Source: Trichomonas vaginalis G3
Lineage: Eukaryota > Parabasalia > Trichomonadida > Trichomonadidae
Assembly (NCBI RefSeq): GCF_026262505.1
Contig: NC_067207.1
Coordinates: 7,966,082-8,030,081 of the forward strand
Direction of reading: 5' to 3'
Length of the DNA: 64,000 bases
Under the pieces are notes generated by a model that had not been told where the DNA came from, searched no databases, and worked only from the letters and a program-made list of their open reading frames with translations. Below, one piece after another: positions 29,909-42,937 of this stretch; within the stretch, counting starts at the first letter, position 1; each line of letters starts with the position of its first letter. A program made the translations under genes and the position numbers.

Positions 29909-31904
29909 TTAAATATAATCACCATTGGATTCAATCACGCGTTCGCAGCGATCGATCCAGGCTTGAAAGACACGCTTTAAATCATCATGAGAAAATTGCT
30001 CAAATTGCTCTCTTACAAAATTTTCAAGATCATCTGGACTCGCGAATTCGCGTCCTTCAGCTCTCTTTTTTAGCGTGCCGAATAAATAAAAGTCAGAGGG
30101 TGCAATATCAGGTGAATAAATTGGGTTTGGAACAACTTTGACATTGTTTTCCACCAAGTAATTCATTACCTTATGACTTTTGTGAACTCTTGAATTATCA
30201 AAATGAATTGCAAACTTTTGTTTTTGTTGTTTGGATTTCTCAAACTCATCAGAATTGATAATTTGAGTAAGAACATTGTCAATTAGATACTGAGCATTCA
30301 TCGTATTAGGTTTTTGAAGAATATCAATTGCGATGATGTCATTTACGCCCCAAAAAACCGACAACATCATCATTGGTGTGTCAATTTTTTTCTTCGGGAA
30401 TGTTTGCGGATTTTTCTCGTAAACGAAAAAGGGGATTTGACGGAGTCAAATCCCCGCTCGCAAAAAGTGGACTTTACATGTCAAATTTTATATGCATGTA
30501 ATGTCCACTTTTATGAGTTTTAGGAAGGAATTGGAAGCCATGAGTTACTGACATTTCATCAGTATCTCATAGCCTCCAATTCCTTCTTAAAATGGGAGAA
30601 ACTTTGTCCGAATAGTTTAACATTCGGACAAAGTTTCTCCCATTTTAAGAAGGAATTGGAGGGTAAGAGATATACCATATGAATGTATATCTCTTACCCT
30701 CCAATTCCTTCTAGAAAGTGTCCAAACTTTGGGTTAATTGCAAACTATTAACCCAAAGTTTGGACACTTTCAAGTGGAGATGGAAGGCTTTGGGGTATAT
30801 ATTAATACAATATACCTCAAAGCCTTCCATCTCCACTACAAATGGGAGAAACTTTGTCCGAATAGTTTAACATTCGGACAAAGTTTCTCCCATCTTTCAA
30901 TGTAATTGCTACCTGTGAGGTACTGACTTGAAGTCAGTGCTTCACAGGTAGCAATATCCAAAAATTTAAAAACATTTTATCAGTTCGTTAAAGAACTAGA
31001 GCCTCCTAGGTACTGAACCAGAATCAGTGCCTAGGGGACTCTAGTGATCTATATAAATCTGAGAAACTTTGAGGAAATTGTTCGACATTTCCTCAAAGTT
31101 TCTCAGCAATTTAGCGAGGAATGTTCGTTATCGTGTAGATATTTATAATATATACATGATAACAAACATTCTCCGCTAAAAGATGTAAAATCTTATAAGA
31201 AATGATTGCAAAAGAATAACAAATTGCAACAAATTTTATATGAAACTGAACCTTATGAGGTAGTGATTCAAGATCACCGCCTCATAAGATTCAGTTTCAA
31301 TCTCAAGTATCTCAAAAGTAAGGCTCTATTTTTTGCCATGTAAAGTGTCACTTTACTGTCAAACCGTTTTTATCGTTTTCGTTTACAACATTTTCATCCT
31401 TCGGGATCCATATGATTTTGGCTTCTGTTGCATATTGAAACCAAGACTCGTCCCCTGTTACTAAAAAGCGAAACTTCTTGGATTGATACGCACCCAATAT
31501 AGAGAGGAGCTCTTTCGAAGATTGGACTCTAGATTTTTTTTGAACTGAATTAAGGTTGTGCGGAACCCAACGTGTATACGCTAGTTTGTAGTTCAAATAA
31601 TTGTGCAGATAATAACTGACTGTTGTACGTGGTATCTTTGTCATCTCCTCTATCCTTCTAAGTGATGCTCTTGGGTCTTCATCTAGCGCTTGAAGAATTG
31701 CTTTGATTTTTCTTTGATCCGGCGATTTTTTGTCAATTTTTATGATGGGCGCCTTTTTGTTCATGAAGTGATACATCCTAACATGATACGTTACAGTGGA
31801 ATAGCTAGGAGCATCCATACCGAAGCATTTTACCAATGTCTCGTAGATTTTTTTACAGTCTTTGCATTTTTTGCAAGAGCGAGGATGTTTTCTTTATGAT
31901 TCAT
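29909..31904 (-). pseudogene. mariner transposase, U3 copy (split and frameshifted)
   Basis: Same halves, same insert and same frameshift as in U1. Confidence 0.85.
30451..31357. other. Hairpin array, U3 copy
   Basis: 907 bp, with the same hairpins in the same order and GTCAAA on both sides. Confidence 0.85.
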
Positions 31905-32115
31905 TAAAAAAATGAAAAAAATCCCGCCAAAATTTCCCGCGAAACCGCCTCTTGTCTCAAAATTCATTTTATATCCCGGCATGGCGCCAAAATACAACAT
32001 ACTCATCATATACATATATTCATATTTTTTATTATATATTTATAATCAGCATATATCTCCTTTAATAGTCTCATATAGAGCGCTGTGCTAAACGCACCTT
32101 TGGACACCCTATATA

Positions 32116-32292
32116 TTATACACATGTATTGATATTACTATTTTTGTATATTTTAAGAGAAAATTATATTCTCCTAAAGTGAAAACAATTTTCCAAATTG
32201 CAGCTCCTTCAAAGATTTCTGAAGACTCAACGGTTAAAATTACAGTTTCTATCACAGATCCAGCTGGTCAAACTGCTACCTCTTTATATTAA
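32116..32292 (+). pseudogene. 3' remnant of surface-protein-like gene, U3 copy
   Basis: Same as 2998-3174; ends at TAA 32290-32292. Confidence 0.45.
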
Positions 32293-32711
32293 TATAATAT
32301 TTATTTTGATATATTTTTTAGTTTAACTTTTTTTCTTTGATAAATATTTTATTTTATATTTTAAACCCTTTATTTTTTAATTAAATCATGTCTTGTAAAT
32401 CAAATTACAACATGGCAAACTTTTGATTCGATATATATAGTTTACGTAACAAGTGATAGCTCCATTAGAAAGCTGAGTTTTGAAAATTACAATACATAGC
32501 ATATCATTTCCAGACTTTCCCACTTTATTTTTTTTTATTTTTTTTAAAATGTTTCGTAATTTCAGGATGCTTTTCCCCTTTAACTTTGTTAAATGCGTAA
32601 TTTTTTTCTATCTGACAACTGGCTTGAAAGATCATTGAAAATGCGATATAAACAATTTCATTTTTTTTCGACTTTTTTTTATAAATAAAGAAAATAAATA
32701 TACAAATAAAA
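32293..32711. other. AT-rich intergenic stretch, U3
   Basis: Counterpart of 3175-3594; no supported feature. Confidence 0.6.
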
Positions 32712-34689
32712 TTATTTCTTAATTATTTTGTCATATTTGACAATTATATCCTGTCTCAAAGTATCCAAATCCGCAAACTGTGTTGCGTATCTCGAAGTGT
32801 CTTCGTCGTACGGCTTAATTACATCAGCCCTATCCAAGAACATCATCAAATGAAACGCGAGAGCTTTGTATTTTATCTGCATCAAAATTGCCAAAGCAGG
32901 ATGGAAATCTCTTATTGATATGAACAGCAACAAAGCGTTCATTGCATTTCCAGTATCCAAGAAGTGGTGGGCGGCTCTTCTCAACAAACTCTTCGACTCA
33001 TTCGAAAACTCTTCCAATTTGCAGACTTCGACAGAATCTTCCCATCTTCCGTTGTCCTGAAGATATCTTGCGGCAGAAAGATTAGCGCCAGCTAAATGCA
33101 TCAATATACAGCCTTCTATAAATCTGTGCTGTGCAAAAAGTGGAACAGCGGTTGTTATCAAAAATTCTGTCACGTTTTGTGGCAAAATTTTATCTTCGTA
33201 ACCGAGAAGCAACGCCGAACAAATGCTTGCCACTATTGTGAACTCGCTTTTGTTGGAGAGACTCTTGAAAACTTCGACAGCTCCTCTTCTATCACCCATT
33301 CTGAACTTGAACAACAAGTTGAAAATGGCAGAAATCGGAGTATCTGCAGGAGAAAACAGAGAAGATTGAATCCTCAACGCGGAAACAACTTCTTCTTTCC
33401 CTCCAAACATGGAATGTGCGTGCTTGCAACCTCGGACCTCCCAAACTACGTGAAACACACTTCCAAATAATGGAATCAGTTGGAAATCCATGGTCATTAG
33501 CTATCTCAGCTATTTGAAGTGCTTCTGACCATGTTCCTGTAGTAGGATTCGTTAATAATTGCTCACCCATAAGCTCTAACCGTTGCTGGGCGGTTTTTAG
33601 CGGTTTTAAGAGGGCAGGTGAAGTGATTCTTTTTACAGATCTCCAGTCTCTTGCAATAACGAATTTCACGGCTTCGTCATTGAGCGGGGAGACGAGGACG
33701 AGTCCATTTCCTGTTACAGCGAATGAGGAAACAGAAAAAGGACAACTTTCCACTTTTTCAAGTGAAAAACCAAATTTTTCTCTCGCGTGTACGTACAATC
33801 CGCTGGATGATCTCTCGAACTCTATCCTGTCTATGTCGATGAAAGGAGAGTATGTTTGCTTCGATGTACCGAAAGCAAAGTCGTAAAACATAATTACGCC
33901 GTCTGTGTCAGCAGTTATGATGCAATCGCCTTTCCAAGCAAGACAAGTTGTCCTGGAGTTCTCCCGTGAGTTACGCAGCCTCAGAACAGGCATCTGTGCT
34001 ATGCCGTTCTTGTATGTGTAGACTTGGATTTCTCCGGTAGATAATAATACGGCGAAATTGGGAGTATCGCCTTGGAAACATGTTGCTGGTATTCTGGATA
34101 CTTGGACTGCAACAGCGGTGATGGATGTGAAGAGTCATCGGCTTTTGTTTGACATCATAAAAAATACCAAGGTCGTATTTGCCGTGGACGAAAACGCCGA
34201 GCTCCTCTGAACATATTAGGTCTGTGGCAGGGCCAAGGCGAGTGTGGATTGGAATAACTTGGCGCTTGGGAAGATTTATTGATCCACACTCGGTTTTTGA
34301 GTACCACAGAAGGACATCTTTGGTAAGGAACTTGATCTTTTCAATGGATGTGCTGGATGCAAGGTAGTTCTGTGTGTATTTCCCTTCTGAAACGTCTGCG
34401 AAAATTATCTTTCCGGTTGGAGTGCCGAAAGCAAGGATTCCGTCGTAGAAATCGTAACAGGTTGGTATCTGTGGTATAATTTGAGACTGCGCGATGACGT
34501 AAGGTATATCATCTTTTATGGCAAACATAACTAAGCCATTTGATGGAGAGAACGCGATGTATCGCTCGGGAAGTGCACGGTTACATGCAGCGGATAGTGG
34601 TAAATACTTCGATTTTAAGTCAAACAGCTCTCTTTTCAATTTTATTGTTCCTGATTTTGTAAAAATGTAGTCTTCGTTACAGATATAGA
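32712..34689 (-). pseudogene. WDR11-like gene, U3 copy, 5' part lost in the gap
   Basis: The C-terminal two thirds of the gene are present, up to the gap; the start and codon 58 are not in the sequence. Three small indels (near 33417, 33778 and 34129) shift the frame relative to the copy at 39322-42129. Clustered indels next to a gap suggest weak consensus. Confidence 0.65.
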
Positions 34690-34789
34690 NNNNNNNNNNN
34701 NNNNNNNNNNNNNNNNNNNNNNNNNNNNNNNNNNNNNNNNNNNNNNNNNNNNNNNNNNNNNNNNNNNNNNNNNNNNNNNNNNNNNNNNN
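34690..34789. other. Assembly gap (100 N)
   Basis: A run of exactly 100 N, a placeholder length. The left side is inside the WDR11-like gene and the right side is inside a capsid gene in inverted orientation, so the join is not a simple continuation of the tandem array. Confidence 0.99.
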
Positions 34790-35673
34790 CTGCTTTCTAT
34801 TCTCTTGCATTCAAATTTTTCGCATGTGAACTTAACTGGGTCCCAAGCATCTCCAGCAGCATTGAAATAATAGTTTACTTCAGTGTTGAGGTTTGAGAAA
34901 CCAAAGTCTAAGTCAACTTTGTCTTTGCAAAATTCGGCGAATGACGTTTTATTTGTTCCCTTTACGTCTGTAAGAGTGAATGGGTCTTGTGTTGGTGCAA
35001 TGACTAAGTTATTTTTGCTTGGAGTAAGTTCGATAGAAATTTTTCCTGCCCAGTTTGGCAAGTATCTTAAAAACCTGAAGATGAGGAAAGATGACAAAGG
35101 AACTCTAAGTTTCAGTTTTACTTTAGTGGCAGCAGTTCCATCTGAACCAGAAAGGTTAACATAAACTCCTGGAACGTTAGGGTCAAGTCTTCTTATTTTC
35201 TCAATAGTTGCATACTGGTCTGTTTGTTCTCTAGCTTGTGGTTGTACTGAGTTTCTTAAAGCGAACCATTCATAGTTTGCCCATGTTACTGTTTGAACTA
35301 AGTCAGAGTTAGAATATATCTTATATCCCATGAAAACTTCTGGAGCATATTGGTATCCGACATAGAAAATTCCATTGCAACCTTTCTTTTCAGACAACTT
35401 GGCAGAAGGTTTTATTTCAATGTCTTGTTCCACGTATAAGAAAGAGTTGTCAATAGAAATAATATGAAACCTGTCGCAAGCAATATCTACTGTTGTTGAA
35501 GAACCTTCTCCAAACTCACCTACGTTTCCATAAGAAACAGCAGTTGTATATTCGTAAGTTCCAGGAACTATTTCTGACCTTCTAATGGCATTGTCGCATT
35601 CGTTATACCATTCGGAAACATTTCCATTCATGGCATCCAAAACTGTTGGCGTTATATTCTGAGCGGCGTACAT
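34790..35673 (-). CDS. Putative capsid gene, U4 copy (partial, runs into gap)
   Basis: Starts at ATG 35673 and stays open to the gap. Same protein as at 10050-11657 over about 294 residues. Confidence 0.6.
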
Positions 35674-35705
35674 TTCATATGGGTAAAAATATAGAATAGT
35701 TGGAT

Positions 35706-38700
35706 TTATATGTCATAATAGAACCCACTCGGACCAAGCTTTACTTTCTTCCTGACTGAGTTTTTAACTCTTCTTTTTCCTTCATTGCCACTACTTTCAC
35801 TAGATGAAGTTACTTCTTCACTACTTTCACTTTGTTCTACTCTCTCTCTTCTTCTTTGGTGTCGCTTTTGGTAACTTGCCCTCTGCTTCAAGTTGTTGCA
35901 TCTTTGCCTCATGTTCACCTAGTATGTTGTAAATTTCCCATGTCCTTTTTGCCTTTGGGCTCTGGTCGCCCATCTCAGGTAACCTATATCCTAGAAAGAT
36001 TTTGTCATAGTTTGTATTTGAGTCTTCGCGTATTGTTTGCATGACTCTTTCCTGAGTTTCCGGTTCAAGCTCTTCAAACAGAGCTTGTCCATATGGAATA
36101 AGCTCGTTTCCAAATATATGTTTTTGTAGCCATTCTGGTTTTCTTTCCATGTTACCAATAATATCTTTTGTGAATGGGAAAGCTTTTACCCAATGTTTCA
36201 GTCTTTCGTCATTTATTTCTGTAGTTGGTTTTATTTTGTCAAGGAACATGTTTTTCAATACTAACATTTCATTTGGTACTGTCCATTTGAGTTTTCTTAA
36301 ATATTCATCCCTTCTCGGTTCATTGTCTGCAAAGTAAGTTTTTATGACATTTTGTAAACTTTCGTTTGCAAGGTCATGTACAATAGGTTCTCTTCCTTCT
36401 CTCTCCCTAACTGTCTTTCTAAACTCTTCACCAAATATACCATCTCTATGGTTCTGTGTAGTTCTTTGAGATAAATGTTTTAGAACGTCAGGTGTTATAT
36501 TTCCATCAGCCATGTTCATTTCATACTGGTTCAAAATATCTGCATCTTTCATATCTTTCAATGGCATTAAAGCCGCGCTGAAAATACCAGCTATATCTGG
36601 TTCACCATTCACTTCCATTGCGTCTACAACTTCTTGGAATTGTGGTTGTAAGTTTATGAACCACCTATCCGGATTAGCTTTATGACCCCATCTCATTGTA
36701 GTTCCATAGTCTGCAGAAACAAAAGTAGGTTTGTTTCCATATTGGTTAGGTTCTGAATGAACTTTAAACAATGTTTCATTTCTATATGTTTTGTTGAAAT
36801 TTAACCTTTTATTTTCACCGAGTTCAGCCAAAGATTGAACGTTATATGGTCGTAAGTAAAAAGGATTGTTGTATTTGCGTACATTATCTTTCAGTACTTC
36901 CATTCTATGCTGAATATTTTCATCTGATGTTGGAGTCTTTTGTATGTCGGCAAACATTTTTCGATATTCTTCTACTATGTCAGCCGAATTTTTTTTAGAC
37001 TCTTGGAAAGATTCCATATTCACCTCATACTCTTGTTGAGGGTCAAGATTTTTCGGCTGTTCCAAATCTTCATCTAGTTCTGTGAGGTTAGTTTCCAAAG
37101 GAGGGACTTGTTCGTTTCCTTCAGGCTCTTCTAGCTGTTGTTGCTGAACTATTTCTTCCATGTCTGGTTGTATCTGAACTTCTTCCTGTTGAGTTTCTTG
37201 TACCTCATCTGCTGGCATTTCATATATTCCGAGACCGTTTTTAAAAAGTTCCCTATCTAAGTCATCCGGACTCATAAACCTTTCTTCTTTCGTTCCGTCT
37301 CTATTTTTTACGCGTTTCATGAAGAGAGTTGAATTGTCATTTAGCTCTGACACCAAATATCTCGGAGTAAATTCGTTCATGTCATTTGGATGATATGCTA
37401 TTAAATCATATCCCTTAGCGAGCTTGTATTTTCCAGGTTTGAAATTATATCCCATTTGGTGCTGAACCATAAAGCTAAATAGGTTCGGGTCTGTATTTCC
37501 TTCCTTGAACTTTCTAATAGCTTCTTTATATCTGTCACTAAAGTCAAGAGTATCTGGGTAACCATATTCTTCCTTAAGCATTTTTAAGAAATCTTGGTTT
37601 CCTTGTTCTCTACTTCTTTTATGTCCTTGCTCTGTTTGTGGTTGTTGTGCTGGTTGTGGAGGTGGTTGTTGTGCAGGGTTTTGAACTGTTGGTTGCTGTG
37701 CTGGTTGTGGAGGTGGTTGTTGTGCAGGGTTTTGAACTGTTGGTTGCTGTGCTGGTTGTGGAGGTGGTTGTTGTGCTGGTTGTTGTTGTTGTTGTGGTGC
37801 TGGATTTTGAACTGTTGGTTGTTGTGTTGGTTTTGGTGCATGCCTGTGTCTGTGTCCATGTGACGATGTAAATGTTTTAGGTAGTCCTGGTGCAGGTGCT
37901 TCTCTTGGAGGGTTTGGTGGTATATAAGTTCCACTAGCTAGTATATAAGTTCCACCAGCTGGTATATAAGTTCCACCAGCTGGCACATATGTTCCATCTG
38001 CAGCATAATGTCCTACCTGACTTTTCGTTCTTAAGAAAGCATTTACTAGGTCTCTTTTGGTCTGTTGTAACTCTTTTTCTTGACTTTCCACAACAGCTGT
38101 TCTAACGGCGTCATGGGCACTTTGAACTGCCTGTCTCGTTGCTGCATCTGTTATTTTCGTCATATTTTGTGCTACTTCTTTTAACTCTTTGTCGAAACCT
38201 TCAGACTTCAGTTTCTTTCCAGATGAGAAGTCGTTCACTAGTTTCACCTTACTATGAAGAGCTTCGAAGGCGTTCTTAAAGTCAGCATTCGTTAAAGCTT
38301 CATTTGAACTGTCTTCATCCGCTTGTATTTTTGTCCTTATTGACCCTATAAGTTGGGCTGCTTTAGCGTTGGCTTGGGCGTCTAACCAGTCATTATTAGC
38401 TTTTATATATTCTGCGCTTTTCATTGCCTTTTGCATGGCTGCGTCGTTATTTTTACTTTCTTGTGCTAAGTTTTCATACTGTACGGTTTGGTTTTGCAAC
38501 TGTAAAAGTTTTTCTGCCTTTACATTTGCTTCAACTTCTTTTTTATACTCATCGCTATCCATATATGTCTTCAGGGCTTTTTGTTTTATTTCTTCATCTT
38601 TCAGTACTTTATATTGAGTAGTATGGTTTTTCAAATTTATAACATCTTGTTCCATTTTTGCTACTTCTGCTGCTTTTTCTGACACTTTTTTCGCATATTC

Positions 38701-39138
38701 CTCTGTACTTAGTTCTTTCAGTTGTTCTTCTTTCTTCTTTTTCTCTACGTTTAACTCATTGAGTTTCTTTGTGTGTCTGTCATATTCTAGTTTCTTTTCG
38801 TTTTCACTTATTTGTTTCTGTATGTCTATGTTTGACTTTTTGACATCTGTTATTTGATTTTTGAGTGAACTCAAATTCATTTGACTTTGAGGGTTATAAG
38901 CTGTTCCGTCTGCAGCTCCACCATAGCCTGCCATTTTCGCTAAAAGTGCCGCTCTTAAACCTCCACTCTGTGCACCAATAACTCGGTTTAAAAGCATAGG
39001 GTTGCTTGACATTTGTTGCAACATAGTGGGGTCATTCAGCATTTGTTGTTGCAACTGTTGTTGTGGTGTCAGTTTTACTATTGGATGTTTCAATGCTCCC
39101 TTCCTCTTACGTATATTCTTACGTAGCTTACGTGGCAT
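35706..39138 (-). pseudogene. Maverick coiled-coil protein gene, U4 copy (one break)
   Basis: Same gene as 6586-10017. Nearly whole, with about one break near its 3' end. Confidence 0.75.
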
Positions 39139-39321
39139 TTTAAGTGAAGTTAAAAAGCGGTTTTATACTAAACATCTTCGGGGCTAGAGGGCGCAACGCG
39201 CCTGGAAGCCCCACTACCTTTTTTTTTCAAGTAGATGTGATTTGATTCTGTACAACTAAATATTAATATATTTAAAACATTGTAGAATTAAAATTTTTGA
39301 CGATATCAATTTATAAAAAAA

Positions 39322-42129
39322 ATGCAAGCGAATCCTTTTAATAAAGCTAAGATACGATTTGCTTCACTTTGTCCACCTAGTAAAGTGTTCAACACAGGGA
39401 GCATGGACTGGGAAGCATGTGGGCTACTTGCATTAGCCGGTAAAGGCACAATTTATCTCTATAAAACTACTAAAAATGATATTTCTTTCTTATGATCCAT
39501 TGAAATTCTAAATTCTAACATAACTTGCCTTAAATTCCACTATGAGCTACCTTATCTTGCAATTTCAGACGATTGCGGAAGAGTTTTGTTATGGGATTGT
39601 GAATCAGGTCTTACACTCGGAATCACTCGTCAAGTATCTGAAGCTCAGTATGTATCGGAGCTTCAATGGTCCCGTAAAATCGTTTTAGGCTTTGCAGAAC
39701 CAAATACAATTTATAGTATCGATTTTTGGCCGTATGAAGCTGAAGATCAAGCGAAAAACTCACGAATACTTTGGAAGATAGATGTTCCTGGTACATATAC
39801 AAGGATGGCTGTTAATAGTTCAGATATATTCACTGCAATTCTATATTCTAATGGTCCATCCTTTACAATTATCACGTCAAAGAATGCCAAGCAGGCTCCA
39901 ACATCTCAATCTCAATCCCATACTTTAGATAAATCAGAAAAAATCGTAGAAATTCAACATCATCCCCATATTAGTAATATTTTATTAATTATGCTTGAAG
40001 GAAAAATACTTACGTTTAACATAGCGACCAAATCTGGCCGAAATCTTGTAATCGATGAATCATCCCAATCATCTTTCCATAAACTGCTTCCTTCTTTAAC
40101 AAATGACAACGAAATTACAGTTTATGGTCAAGACTCGTCACTCAGTATCTATATCTGTAACGAAGACTACATTTTTACAAAATCAGGAACAATAAAATTG
40201 AAAAGAGAGCTGTTTGACTTAAAATCGAAGTATTTACCACTATCCGCTGCATGTAACCGTGCACTTCCCGAGCGATACATCGCGTTCTCTCCATCAAATG
40301 GCTTAGTTATGTTTGCCATAAAAGATGATATACCTTACGTCATCGCGCAGTCTCAAATTATACCACAGATACCAACCTGTTACGATTTCTACGACGGAAT
40401 CCTTGCTTTCGGCACTCCAACCGGAAAGATAATTTTCGCAGACGTTTCAGAAGGGAAATACACACAGAACTACCTTGCATCCAGCACATCCATTGAAAAG
40501 ATCAAGTTCCTTACCAAAGATGTCCTTCTGTGGTACTCAAAAACCGAGTGTGGATCAATAAATCTTCCCAAGCGCCAAGTTATTCCAATCCACACTCGCC
40601 TTGGCCCTGCCACAGACCTAATATGTTCAGAGGAGCTCGGCGTTTTCGTCCACGGCAAATACGACCTTGGTATTTTTTATGATGTCAAACAAAAGCCGAT
40701 GACTCTTCAAACATCCATCACCGCTGTTGCAGTCCAAGTATCCAGAATACCAGCAACATGTTTCCAAGGCGATACTCCCAATTTCGCCGTATTATTATCT
40801 ACCGGAGAAATCCAAGTCTACACATACAAGAACGGCATAGCACAGATGCCTGTTCTGAGGCTGCGTAACTCACGGGAGAACTCCAGGACAACTTGTCTTG
40901 CTTGGAAAGGCGATTGCATCATAACTGCTGACACAGACGGCGTAATTATGTTTTACGACTTTGCTTTCGGTACATCGAAGCAAACATACTCTCCTTTCAT
41001 CGACATAGACAGGATAGAGTTCGAGAGATCATCCAGCGGATTGTACGTACACGCGAGAGACGGAAAATTTGGTTTTTCACTTGAAAAAGTGGAAAGTTGT
41101 CCTTTTTCTGTTTCCTCATTCGCTGTAACAGGAAATGGACTCGTCCTCGTCTCCCCGCTCAATGACGAAGCCGTGAAATTCGTTATTGCAAGAGACTGGA
41201 GATCTGTAAAAAGAATCACTTCACCTGCCCTCTTAAAACCGCTAAAAACCGCCCAGCAACGGTTAGAGCTTATGGGTGAGCAATTATTAACGAATCCTAC
41301 TACAGGAACATGGTCAGAAGCACTTCAAATAGCTGAGATAGCTAATGACCATGGATTTCCAACTGATTCCATTATTTGGAAGTGTGTTTCACGTAGTTTG
41401 GGAGGTCCGAGGTTGCAAGCACGACATTCCATGTTTGGAGGGAAAGAAGAAGTTGTTTCCGCGTTGAGGATTCAATCTTCTCTGTTTTCTCCTGCAGATA
41501 CTCCGATTTCTGCCATTTTCAACTTGTTGTTCAAGTTCAGAATGGGTGATAGAAGAGGAGCTGTCGAAGTTTTCAAGAGTCTCTCCAACAAAAGCGAGTT
41601 CACAATAGTGGCAAGCATTTGTTCGGCGTTGCTTCTCGGTTACGAAGATAAAATTTTGCCACAAAACGTGACAGAATTTTTGATAACAACCGCTGTTCCA
41701 CTTTTTGCACAGCACAGATTTATAGAAGGCTGTATATTGATGCATTTAGCTGGCGCTAATCTTTCTGCCGCAAGATATCTTCAGGACAACGGAAGATGGG
41801 AAGATTCTGTCGAAGTCTGCAAATTGGAAGAGTTTTCGAATGAGTCGAAGAGTTTGTTGAGAAGAGCCGCCCACCACTTCTTGGATACTGGAAATGCAAT
41901 GAACGCTTTGTTGCTGTTCATATCAATAAGAGATTTCCATCCTGCTTTGGCAATTTTGATGCAGATAAAATACAAAGCTCTCGCGTTTCATTTGATGATG
42001 TTCTTGGATAGGGCTGATGTAATTAAGCCGTACGACGAAGACACTTCGAGATACGCAACACAGTTTGCGGATTTGGATACTTTGAGACAGGATATAATTG
42101 TCAAATATGACAAAATAATTAAGAAATAA
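39322..42129 (+). pseudogene. WDR11-like gene, U4 copy (best preserved; only the TGA at codon 58)
   Basis: The start is ATG 39322 (MQANPFNKAKIRFASLCPPS) and the stop is TAA 42127-42129, 936 codons including the stop. Codon 58 is TGA (39493-39495), then 877 codons are open. Early motifs MDWEACGLLALAGKGTIYLY and GRVLLWDCESG, read on either side of the TGA, fit one continuous beta-propeller. The C-terminal third is a helical solenoid (CILMHLAGANLSAARYLQDN, FHPALAILMQIKYKALAFHL). WDR11 in animals acts with FAM91A1 in vesicle tethering at the Golgi; that role here is inference. No trichomonad intron signal (GTATGT, or ACTAAC with CACAG) is seen that would remove the TGA. Alternatives are an initiation site downstream or read-through. 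Confidence 0.72.
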
Positions 42130-42549
42130 TTTTATTTGTATATTTATTTTCTTTATTTATAAAAAAAAGTCGAAAAAAAATGAAATTGTTTATATCGCAT
42201 TTTCAATGATCTTTCAAGCCAGTTGTCAGATAGAAAAAAATTACGCATTTAACAAAGTTAAAGGGGAAAAGCATCCTGAAATTACGAAACATTTTAAAAA
42301 AAAATAAAAAAAAATAAAGTGGGAAAGTCTGGAAATGATATGCTATGTATTGTAATTTTCAAAACTCAGCTTTCTAATGGAGCTATCACTTGTTACGTAA
42401 ACTATATATATCGAATCAAAAGTTTGCCATGTTGTAATTTGATTTACAAGACATGATTTAATTAAAAAATAAAGGGTTTAAAATATAAAATAAAATATTT
42501 ATCAAAGAAAAAAAGTTAAACTAAAAAATATATCAAAATAAATATTATA
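42130..42549. other. AT-rich intergenic stretch, U4
   Basis: Inverted counterpart of 3175-3594; no supported feature. Confidence 0.6.
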
Positions 42550-42725
42550 TTAATATAAAGAGGTAGCAGTTTGACCAGCTGGATCTGTGATAGAAACTGT
42601 AATTTTAACCGTTGAGTCTTCAGAAATCTTTGAAGGAGCTGCAATTTGGAAAATTGTTTTCACTTTAGGAGAATATAATTTTCTCTTAAAATATACAAAA
42701 ATAGTAATATCAATACATGTGTATA
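42550..42725 (-). pseudogene. 3' remnant of surface-protein-like gene, U4 copy
   Basis: Inverted counterpart of 2998-3174. The stop codon is at 42550-42552. Confidence 0.45.
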
Positions 42726-42937
42726 ATATATAGGGTGTCCAAAGGTGCGTTTAGCACAGCGCTCTATATGAGACTATTAAAGGAGATATATGCTGATTAT
42801 AAATATATAATAAAAAATATGAATATATGTATATGATGAGTATGTTGTATTTTGGCGCCATGCCGGGATATAAAATGAATTTTGAGACAAGAGGCGGTTT
42901 CGCGGGAAATTTTGGCGGGATTTTTTTCATTTTTTTA

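Larger units (their letters stand above)
29829..32111 (-). mobile_element. mariner with hairpin insert, U3 copy
   Basis: 2283 bp, same ends and structure as the U1 copy, at the same position in the unit. Confidence 0.9.
34790..39215 (-). mobile_element. Truncated Maverick, U4 copy (inverted, cut by the gap)
   Basis: It contains the long coiled-coil gene and the first 60 percent or so of the capsid gene, on the minus strand. The outer edge with the GC-rich palindrome is at 39180-39215. About one break is seen besides the gap. Confidence 0.75.

Noticed and set aside
39493-39495. Reassigned UGA codon in this organism
   Set aside because: Trichomonads use the standard code, and the long genes nearby show no other in-frame TGA within conserved sequence.
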